A stretch of DNA of 5,158 nucleotides from Saccharicrinis sp041584155 (GTDB lineage Bacteria > Bacteroidota > Bacteroidia > Bacteroidales > Marinilabiliaceae), in contig JBFHEL010000304.1 in NCBI GenBank assembly GCA_041584155.1, forward strand, positions 1 to 5,158, written 5' to 3'. Every line of letters starts with the position of its first letter. Position 1 is the first letter of the stretch. A program made the translations under genes and the position numbers. The notes below the pieces were generated by a model. That model saw only the letters and a list, made by a program, of their open reading frames with translations, searched no databases and was not told the DNA's origin. Below are positions 1-5,158 of the stretch, piece after piece.

Positions 1-40
1 AAAATAAAATCAAAACTTAAAAATGAAAGTAAAATCTGGC

Positions 41-80
41 AAAAAAAATGAGGTGATCATCTTTTCAGACAATCACCTCA
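41..80 (-). terminator. Rho-independent terminator of the superoxide dismutase gene
   Basis: A perfect 9-bp inverted repeat, TGAGGTGAT (49-57) and ATCACCTCA (72-80), encloses a 14-nt loop. On the minus strand the stem is followed by a run of eight T (A-tract 41-48 on the plus strand), the classic intrinsic terminator layout. It lies about 50 bp past the stop codon of the minus-strand superoxide dismutase gene, so it most likely ends that transcript. There is no T-tract on the other side, so it should act in one direction only. Confidence 0.9.
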
Positions 81-130
81 CATTACCCAGACAAAATAAA
101 CAAACTAACCTATTTATATTTTAATGAAAA

Positions 131-730
131 CTATTTTAGTCGTGATGCAACTTCATTCCAATTAATCACATTCCAAAATGCACTGATATAATTGGGACGC
201 AAATTTTGATATTTTAAATAATAAGCATGCTCCCACACATCTAAGCCTAAAACAGGAGTTCCCTTCACTTCAGCAATATCCATTAAAGGATTATCCTGAT
301 TTGGAGTTGAACTAACCACCAGACTTCCATCCTTTTTCTGAACTAACCAGGCCCAACCTGAGCCAAATCGGGTGGCAGCGGCCTTTGAAAATTGATCTTT
401 AAAAGTATCAAAAGAGCCAAAGTTCTTTTCTATGGCTTGCAATAAATCTCCCGATGGTAATCCACCACCATTAGGCGACATCACCTTCCAAAACAAATCG
501 TGATTATAAAAACCGCCTCCATTATTTCTCACTGCTGCTGAGTGAGCAGAGATGCCAGCTAAAATATCATCTATTGACTGATCTGCTAAGGCAGTTCCTT
601 CAATTGCAGCATTCAGGTTATTGGTGTATCCCGCATGGTGTTTCGTATGATGAATCTCCATGGTACGGGCGTCAATATTTGGTTCTAATGCATCGTATGC
701 GTAAGCTAATTTTGGTAATTCAAATGCCAT
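131..730 (-). CDS. sodA: Superoxide dismutase, Mn/Fe family (probably Mn-type or cambialistic)
   Basis: A 199-residue protein of the usual length for the iron/manganese superoxide dismutase family. It disproportionates superoxide to oxygen and hydrogen peroxide, and has no signal peptide, so it should be cytoplasmic. The four metal ligands are in place: H27, H77 (in FYNHDLFW), D164 and H168 (in the signature DVWEHAYY). Active-site H31 and Y35 are also present. The glutamine near the metal comes from the NQDNP segment (Q145), as in Mn enzymes, and the Fe-type glutamine before the second histidine is replaced by a GGG stretch. This favours Mn or mixed metal use, but metal preference cannot be settled from sequence alone. 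The ATG at 730 gives the normal family N-terminus (FELPKLAYAYDALEP). The gene is monocistronic, with its own promoter and terminator, and is divergent from the MATE transporter gene. Confidence 0.97.
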   Translation of the reverse strand: MAFELPKLAYAYDALEPNIDARTMEIHHTKHHAGYTNNLNAAIEGTALADQSIDDILAGISAHSAAVRNNGGGFYNHDLFWKVMSPNGGGLPSGDLLQAIEKNFGSFDTFKDQFSKAAATRFGSGWAWLVQKKDGSLVVSSTPNQDNPLMDIAEVKGTPVLGLDVWEHAYYLKYQNLRPNYISAFWNVINWNEVASRLK

Positions 731-766
731 ATTTTTAATTTTTAGAATGGTTAATTGAATCTGTTA

Positions 767-798
767 CAAATTTATTTTTTATTTAGATCAATTCAAAA
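767..798 (-). promoter_or_regulatory. Bacteroidota-type promoter for superoxide dismutase
   Basis: Read on the minus strand, TTTTG (794-798) is followed after 19 nt by TAAATTTG (767-774). This is an exact match to the Bacteroidota sigma-ABfr consensus (TTTG at -33, TAnnTTTG at -7, spacer about 17-23). The predicted transcription start is near position 760, leaving a leader of about 30 nt before the ATG at 730. A second TAnnTTTG-like box (794-801) overlaps the -33 element but lacks an upstream partner, so it is not called. No clear operator palindrome was seen. Confidence 0.75.
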
Positions 799-870
799 TT
801 ATTATAACAGATTTTTTTATCTTTTTTTCTTTATTATAAAATTCAAAAGTTAAACAGCACAAGAAATAAA

Positions 871-2235
871 TTGTTTAAAGCAGAGGTAAAATATTTATCT
901 TCGCCAACAAATAAAAAAAACTACGCAGTGCATAAAGACATACTTAAACTATCCATACCCAACATATTAACCAACCTAACAGTACCATTATTAAGCATGG
1001 TCGATTTGCATTTAATGGGCTACCTGAATTCTGAATTATTTATGGGAGCAGTAGCCTTAGGAGGGGTAATATTTAATTTTGTGTACTGGGGTTTCGCTTT
1101 TCTGCGAATGAGCATAAGCGGCATTGCAGCACAAACCTACGGAAGAAAGAACTACAGCGAATCGGCCATGGTACTTTACCGTGGAATGCTAATAGCCATT
1201 GTAGGAAGTTTACTGTTGTTGCTAGGTCAGTCGGGACTGGAAAAACTAAGTTTTTGGTTACTGGAAGGCTCTGCAGAAGTTAAAACATTAGCCAGCAACT
1301 ATTTTTACATACGCATATGGGCAGCTCCCGCTGCGCTATCACTTATGGTTATCAACGGATGGTTTTTAGGTATGCAAAATGCCTTTTACCCCATGCTTAT
1401 CTCGGTATTGATAAACATTGTAAATATAGGATGTAGCTTTCTCTTTGTAAAAGAATTTGGAATGGAAGAACGCGGAGTAGCCCTGGGCTCAGTAATTGCA
1501 CAATACACAGGCCTTATTCTGGCTCTAATTCTCTTCTTAAAAAAATACAGCTGGGTGTTTCAATATTTTCAGGTCAAGGCCATTGCCATTATCAGTGAGC
1601 TAAAAGGCTTTTTGCATATAAGTGGCGATATTTTTATCAGAACATGGTGTGTTATCGCCGTCTTTACTTTTTTCACCTCCCAATCGGCCGGCTATGGCGA
1701 CGTAACCCTTGCGGCCAATAGTGCTCTTTTACAATTTCTGTTTTTATTCTCCTATTTTTTAGATGGCTTTGCGTACGCTGCTGAAGCAATTGTTGGCAAA
1801 TACTATGGAGCTAAGAACAAAAAACTATTAATCGAAGCCTCTAAAAAACTATTTCTATGGGGTATTTTATTTGGGGGAGCCTTTACCCTGTGCTATTATT
1901 TTTGGGGCGATCATTTTTTACTTCTATTTACCAATAAAGCAAATGTGCTTGAAGAAGCATCTCAATATATAATCTGGCTTATCTTTATTCCTATCGCCAG
2001 TTTTGCTTCATTTATTTGGGATGGTATTTATATTGGCGCCACAGCTTCCAAAGCCATGCGTAATACCATGCTGATATCTTCCGTCTTTTTCTTTTTTATA
2101 CCCTATTACCTATTACAAAAAACATTAGGCGTTCATGCACTATGGCTGTCAATGCTATTATTTATGTTTTCACGAAGCGTATCTCAAACCATTCTGGCTG
2201 AAAAAGCAGTGTATGCTAAGTTAATCCAGAAATAA
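871..2235 (+). CDS. MATE family efflux transporter, DinF-like subfamily
   Basis: A polytopic inner-membrane protein of 454 residues from the TTG at 871, with about 12 hydrophobic segments in two homologous halves, as expected for MatE-domain cation-driven exporters. DinF-type motifs are clear. TM1 has PNILTNLTVPLLSMVD, with D45 where DinF/PfMATE-type proteins carry the acidic residue proposed for proton coupling. The first half has YWGFAFLRMSISGIAAQTYG (about 72-91). The second half has FIRTWCV (about 255-261) and LDGFAYAAEAIVGKYYGAKN (about 297-316). The substrate is unknown; relatives export drugs, dyes or metabolites. No in-frame ATG precedes TM1. The alternatives are TTG 871 or GTG 928. 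The GTG gives a 435-residue protein starting HKDILKLSIPN, which matches the usual N-terminus of the family better, so the true start may be 928. The gene is divergent from superoxide dismutase and convergent with proline dehydrogenase. No clear promoter was found. Confidence 0.93.
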   Translation: MFKAEVKYLSSPTNKKNYAVHKDILKLSIPNILTNLTVPLLSMVDLHLMGYLNSELFMGAVALGGVIFNFVYWGFAFLRMSISGIAAQTYGRKNYSESAMVLYRGMLIAIVGSLLLLLGQSGLEKLSFWLLEGSAEVKTLASNYFYIRIWAAPAALSLMVINGWFLGMQNAFYPMLISVLINIVNIGCSFLFVKEFGMEERGVALGSVIAQYTGLILALILFLKKYSWVFQYFQVKAIAIISELKGFLHISGDIFIRTWCVIAVFTFFTSQSAGYGDVTLAANSALLQFLFLFSYFLDGFAYAAEAIVGKYYGAKNKKLLIEASKKLFLWGILFGGAFTLCYYFWGDHFLLLFTNKANVLEEASQYIIWLIFIPIASFASFIWDGIYIGATASKAMRNTMLISSVFFFFIPYYLLQKTLGVHALWLSMLLFMFSRSVSQTILAEKAVYAKLIQK

Positions 2236-2435
2236 TAATTCCGCTTAGTAACAAGCTGGTACCATAAAGCCTATTTATTTGAAAACAAAGACCAGTATCA
2301 GGGAGTTATATTTTATCATCTACCATTATATTAATGCAAGCTACTATCTGCAATTTAAGTTCAAACAACTCATATTAATCATTTAGAAACCCAACAAACA
2401 GGAGCCTATATAAAAATTAAAGAAGCGATGGTTCT
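2236..2435. other. Intergenic region between convergent genes, no gene seen
   Basis: About 200 bp between the transporter stop codon and the proline dehydrogenase terminator. No ORF with coding character, no RNA gene and no convincing terminator for the plus-strand transporter was found. A 5-bp CTGGT/ACCAG pairing with a long loop and no T-tract is too weak to call. Confidence 0.5.
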
Positions 2436-2473
2436 AAAAAAAAACGGGTAAAGCGTTCCCCCACTTTACCCGT
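2436..2473 (-). terminator. Rho-independent terminator of proline dehydrogenase
   Basis: A perfect 10-bp inverted repeat, ACGGGTAAAG (2444-2453) and CTTTACCCGT (2464-2473), has a 10-nt loop. On the minus strand it runs into a stretch of about nine T (A-tract 2436-2444 on the plus strand). It lies 25 bp beyond the stop codon of the minus-strand proline dehydrogenase. The plus-strand side has no T-tract, so it should not efficiently stop the converging transporter transcript. Confidence 0.92.
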
Positions 2474-2498
2474 CTCATAAACATAACCAATATATTAA

Positions 2499-3416
2499 CT
2501 AACCTTTTACAAAAATAGATTTAATGATGTGTTGAGCCATTTTAGGATTTTCCTTTAAACGACGTGTTGAATAACCAAACCAATCTTCACCATAAGGAAC
2601 ATAGACTCTCATCTTATGCCCATTACCCACAATGCTGTTTCTTAATTCAGGCGTAACCCCATACAACATTTGAAATTCATATTTATCTTTCGAAACACGG
2701 TACTTATCTATTAAATGATAAGCCCCCTTAATCAACTCCTTATCATGGGTAGCAATACCCACATAAACACCATTACTCAATAGCTTTTCCAGCAATTTTA
2801 AATAATTCGCATTTATTTTTTTAGGATCTTTAATAGCTACCTTATCTGTTTCAACATAAATGCCTTTACACAACCTGAAATTTAAAGGCGACTCAGCAGA
2901 ATGTATCTTCAGTAAATTATCAATATCCTTCTCTGTTCTATGTAAATAAGCCTGCAACACAATACCTACGCTCTTAGGATACTCATTTTTCAGACGTTTA
3001 TATAAGGTCAACTCCAAATCAACACACTCCGAATCCTCCATATCAATGCGCACAAAGTTATTGTACTCTTGAGCCAGTGCTACAATGCTCCTGATATTCT
3101 GATAGCATTTTTCAGGATCAATAAGCAAACCAAAGCTAGTTGGCTTTAATGAATAATTTCCCCTTACACCAGCCTTTTCAAACGCCTCAATAATTTGTAA
3201 GTACTGATCACGATTTATATTGGCTTGCTCCATATTAGTAATAAACTCACCCAACAAATCCACCGTTACCATTACCCCATGCTCATTCAAACTTCTTGAG
3301 GCAACAATAGCCTCATCTATCGTTTCTCCTGCGATATATCTCTTTGAAAATACCCAAACAAACTTTTTGGGAAAATACGGAATAACAGATGCAATCGCCT
3401 TATTTATCATATTCAT
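2499..3416 (-). CDS. Proline dehydrogenase (monofunctional, FAD-dependent)
   Basis: A 305-residue single-domain proline dehydrogenase, the size of the stand-alone enzymes of Bacillus and Thermus rather than the long bifunctional PutA. It oxidises L-proline to delta-1-pyrroline-5-carboxylate with FAD, passing electrons toward the quinone pool. The beta/alpha-barrel motifs occur in the expected order: SLKPTSFG (89-96), RIDMEDS (123-129), VLQAYLHRT (153-161), RLCKGIY (181-187), GIATHD (220-225), FQMLYG (248-253) and VYVPYGEDWFGYSTRRLKEN (271-290). R285 and R286 of the last motif are the paired arginines that bind the substrate carboxylate in this family. There is no signal peptide; the enzyme should be cytoplasmic and peripherally membrane-associated. 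The ATG at 3416 is used; a second Met two codons in is possible. No pyrroline-5-carboxylate dehydrogenase gene is adjacent in this window. It has its own terminator. Confidence 0.95.
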   Translation of the reverse strand: MNMINKAIASVIPYFPKKFVWVFSKRYIAGETIDEAIVASRSLNEHGVMVTVDLLGEFITNMEQANINRDQYLQIIEAFEKAGVRGNYSLKPTSFGLLIDPEKCYQNIRSIVALAQEYNNFVRIDMEDSECVDLELTLYKRLKNEYPKSVGIVLQAYLHRTEKDIDNLLKIHSAESPLNFRLCKGIYVETDKVAIKDPKKINANYLKLLEKLLSNGVYVGIATHDKELIKGAYHLIDKYRVSKDKYEFQMLYGVTPELRNSIVGNGHKMRVYVPYGEDWFGYSTRRLKENPKMAQHIIKSIFVKG

Positions 3417-3431
3417 ACATTAAGTAACTAA

Positions 3432-3467
3432 CAAAACATAAACACTGATGCTTACCACTTCAAAAAA
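3432..3467 (-). promoter_or_regulatory. Possible promoter for proline dehydrogenase
   Basis: On the minus strand, TTTTTTG (3461-3467) is followed after 20 nt by TATGTTTTG (3432-3440). This resembles the Bacteroidota -33/-7 pair, but with three rather than two bases between TA and TTTG, so it is an imperfect match. The predicted start would lie near 3425 and give a very short leader before the ATG at 3416. It is the best candidate in the region, but only moderately supported. Confidence 0.4.
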
Positions 3468-3729
3468 TTATACCTGATTCACTTTGTAAAATTCTTGTAT
3501 TATCCAGATAAAAAAAATGACTAATCTCACAAAAGACCTACTAAACCTACAACTCTGATATAAATCATATTTTTCTCGTCGCATTAAAGACTCCATCAAT
3601 ATTTTAATTATTTACAGAAGATATATCCTTTTGCAATACACTCTCTTATTTATCATAAATTCATTATGTCCAAACCATGAGTAAAGTTCATGTTTCCATA
3701 CCTCATCTTTTCAAGCTTCCATATACAAC
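3468..3729. other. AT-rich intergenic stretch, no gene seen
   Basis: Part of a roughly 500-bp gap between the divergent proline dehydrogenase and surface-protein genes. No ORF with coding character, tRNA or recognisable riboswitch was found. A small CATGA (3676-3680) / TCATG (3688-3692) palindrome is present but unremarkable. No exact TAnnTTTG box with a partner TTG was found on the plus strand, so the promoter of the surface-protein gene remains unidentified. Confidence 0.5.
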
Positions 3730-3802
3730 TTATACCGTTTGGTTAATGACCTGAGCGTTATTTATACTTCGCAATAACGCTGTCATTAATCCATCGGCAT
3801 AA
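3730..3802. repeat. 73-nt imperfect foldback (long inverted repeat)
   Basis: The left arm 3730-3762 pairs with the right arm 3773-3802 across a 10-nt loop. From inside outward the pairings are: AGCGTTATT with AATAACGCT (9 bp); a 3-nt CTG bulge on the left; TTAATGAC with GTCATTAA (8 bp); a one-base bulge; TGG with CCA; a small internal loop; CC with GG; a mismatch; and TTAT with ATAA. That is about 26 base pairs. There is no T-tract on either side, so it is not a standard intrinsic terminator. It could be a dispersed intergenic repeat (MITE- or REP-like) or a structured leader of the downstream gene. The short word ATACC occurs in the same orientation near both ends (3732-3736 and 3802-3806). 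Copy number in the genome is unknown. Confidence 0.7.
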
Positions 3803-3947
3803 TACCAAGTGCTCACTTTATTATCAAAATGGCATTACACTTTAGCTACTCAAATACAAAAACAAACTTTTCATCCAAAAAAAATAGCCATTAATCAAAA
3901 CTATTTTGAAATTTCTTCGTTAAATAGCCTACATAAAAACAACCAAG

Positions 3948-5158
3948 GTGATCAATCAACACAACACAACACAACACTTGGTTCTTTTATTATTAGCATT
4001 ATTGTATCCATGCTTCTCCTTTTCACAGGATTGCTCATACAACGGGAAAGCCAACGACATTATTCCGGATGGAAAGTGTGCACCCGTTGGAGTCGTTTGG
4101 GAAGTAACATACAGAGATGTAGATGATCTGGGAACCGGTAACGTTCAAATTCAATACGATTGGGACGATGGCAATGCTGTGGAAACAGTAAATGCCACAT
4201 TAACCAATGCTTCCTTAAAAGAATGGAGCACTACACTTAGTCACACTTATCCCAATACAGGTAACCAGTGTAACTATCATCCACGTGCTACCTTAATTAT
4301 CAATGGGGTAACCTGTACCAGCTCAACACAGGAACAAATTGTAACCGTTTGGGATACCGATGACCAAAACGGAGGATATTTGGCTATCACACCAGATCCC
4401 AAACCTATTTGTTTGGGTAACGATGCCCTTTTTAATTTCACAGACAATAGTCAATGGAATTGCACGCCTCCCGACGAAGAAGATGACGTAAACAACGAAG
4501 ACAGATGGATTCAGTGGATATATGGAACCGGGGGAACAACCATTATTGATGCTCAGGTAGACGGTGCAGTCAGATCGTACCCATACTCAGGAGACATCAA
4601 TTATATCGCAGGCCCCATTGAAGGACCTACATCACCCTACAATACCTCTTTAGATATCTACATACCGGATTACTATAACGTAGGTGACTTTTTTGAAGTT
4701 ACCTTACGCAACTGGAATACCTGTAATCCATACGATGACCCTGATATTGCCGGCACGCCTACCGATTTAATAAATGGAGACTACGACCCGGTAACAACTA
4801 CCGCCATGGCCATAATTGTAGCCCTACCCGATGCCACCATTCAACCAGTTGCATCGGTTTGCGAATCAGAAGATCCATTTTTACTAATTGCTACAGATGG
4901 AGGCGGAACATGGAGTGGACCAGGCATAACATCGTCGGGGAGCGGCCTGTTCGATCCAGCCTCAGCAGGGCCAGGCATACACACCATTACCTATTCTATA
5001 ACCGATACTAACGGATGTGAAGACATAGGAACCATCAACATAGAAGTACTGGAAAGCCCGATAGCCAATATTGCGCAGGGGGATCATGCCAGTCTATGTC
5101 CGGGCATCACCATCACCATCGATGGAAACCCCAGCCTGGGCCAGAGCCCCTACACACA
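3948..5158 (+). CDS. Large secreted PKD-like repeat surface protein (5' start uncertain, 3' end outside window)
   Basis: An open frame continues without a stop from 3924 to the window edge. Counted from the GTG at 3948 it has 403 visible codons. An N-terminal signal peptide (core LVLLLLALLYPCFSFSQ, residues 11-27, probable cleavage before D28) is followed by a first PKD-type domain (about 45-140) with the YDWDDG core (70-75) and the HTYP turn. A beta-rich, cysteine-containing segment (about 145-295) follows. Then comes a repeat of the type GGGTWSGPG (318-326) ... HTITYSITDTNGCED, and the start of another domain at LCPG (383-386). This arrangement is typical of very large extracellular adhesin or gliding-motility-associated proteins of Bacteroidota, which usually end in a type IX secretion sorting domain; that end is not visible here. 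The molecular function is unknown. The region looks richer in G+C than the intergenic DNA. The start is unresolved: no in-frame ATG exists after the stop at 3921. GTG 3948 is the conventional choice, while ATA 3933 would give a more typical lysine-containing n-region (KTTKVINQH). Confidence 0.88.
   Translation, partial: MINQHNTTQHLVLLLLALLYPCFSFSQDCSYNGKANDIIPDGKCAPVGVVWEVTYRDVDDLGTGNVQIQYDWDDGNAVETVNATLTNASLKEWSTTLSHTYPNTGNQCNYHPRATLIINGVTCTSSTQEQIVTVWDTDDQNGGYLAITPDPKPICLGNDALFNFTDNSQWNCTPPDEEDDVNNEDRWIQWIYGTGGTTIIDAQVDGAVRSYPYSGDINYIAGPIEGPTSPYNTSLDIYIPDYYNVGDFFEVTLRNWNTCNPYDDPDIAGTPTDLINGDYDPVTTTAMAIIVALPDATIQPVASVCESEDPFLLIATDGGGTWSGPGITSSGSGLFDPASAGPGIHTITYSITDTNGCEDIGTINIEVLESPIANIAQGDHASLCPGITITIDGNPSLGQSPYT
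3957..3977 (+). repeat. Pentanucleotide tandem repeat (AACAC)x4 in the signal-peptide region
   Basis: Four perfect tandem copies of AACAC occupy 3958-3977, with the preceding C (3957) also matching the period. In the adhesin frame they encode QHNTTQH just ahead of the hydrophobic signal-peptide core. As the unit is five bases long, a copy-number change shifts the reading frame. The overlapping frame open from GTG 3809 would join the adhesin frame if one copy were gained or two lost. Short repeats of this kind can mediate slipped-strand phase variation, although four copies is few. Confidence 0.75.

Noticed and set aside
2255..2300. CTGGT/ACCAG hairpin as the MATE transporter terminator
   Set aside because: Only five base pairs, a long loop and no T-tract.
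3220..3423. 67-codon plus-strand open frame opposite proline dehydrogenase
   Set aside because: It lies wholly antisense to the well-supported proline dehydrogenase coding sequence, apart from a few bases, and has no recognisable domain.
3676..3692. CATGA/TCATG palindrome as an operator
   Set aside because: Five base pairs with a 7-nt spacer is expected by chance in AT-rich DNA, and no regulator or promoter is linked to it.
3829..3894. 21-codon ATG frame (MALHFSYSNTK...)
   Set aside because: Too short, with no coding signature. It matters only if the A8 run at 3877-3884 slips.
3902..3908. TATTTTG as a -7 box for the surface-protein gene
   Set aside because: It is one base short of TAnnTTTG, and no TTG lies at the required distance upstream.
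4011..4031. Lipoprotein signal (cysteine in LLYPC)
   Set aside because: The residues before the cysteine (Y, P) do not fit a lipobox, and a standard cleavage after FSFSQ is more plausible.
3809..4126. 105-codon plus-strand open frame as an independent gene
   Set aside because: Its second half is an out-of-frame reading of the signal-peptide and PKD coding sequence, and its start is a GTG. It is relevant only as a possible upstream frame in the phase-variation hypothesis.

Overview
This window looks like chromosomal DNA from a member of the Bacteroidota, perhaps a marine or gut-associated Bacteroidia or Flavobacteriia-like lineage. The DNA is AT-rich. The promoter upstream of the superoxide dismutase gene matches the Bacteroidota pattern (TTTG at about -33, TAnnTTTG at -7) rather than the E. 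coli sigma70 pattern. Shine-Dalgarno sequences are not evident. The last gene encodes a large PKD-like surface protein of a type common in gliding or type IX-secreting Bacteroidota. The lineage is inferred from protein style and signals, because there is no rRNA or marker gene here.

Layout: positions 1-130 hold the rho-independent terminator of a minus-strand Mn/Fe superoxide dismutase (131-730). A 140-bp divergent intergenic region follows, carrying a well-formed sod promoter. Then comes a plus-strand DinF-type MATE efflux transporter (871-2235, start codon uncertain). It converges on a minus-strand stand-alone proline dehydrogenase (2499-3416), which has its own strong terminator at 2436-2473. 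Next is about 500 bp without a convincing gene (3417-3947), containing a 73-nt imperfect foldback. Finally, a plus-strand gene with a signal peptide and PKD-like domains runs off the right edge.

The four genes do not form an operon: every neighbouring pair is divergent or convergent except the last, which is divergent from proline dehydrogenase across the long gap. They look like independent units: oxidative-stress defence, drug or metabolite export, proline catabolism, and a secreted adhesin-like protein.

The most interesting spot is the 5' end of the surface-protein gene. Its reading frame has no ATG before the signal peptide. Four perfect tandem copies of the pentamer AACAC lie in the signal-peptide n-region. 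Because five is not a multiple of three, gain or loss of a copy would change which upstream start is in frame. This is a candidate phase-variation switch, but the copy number is low and it remains a hypothesis. Nothing else points to a new multi-gene system.
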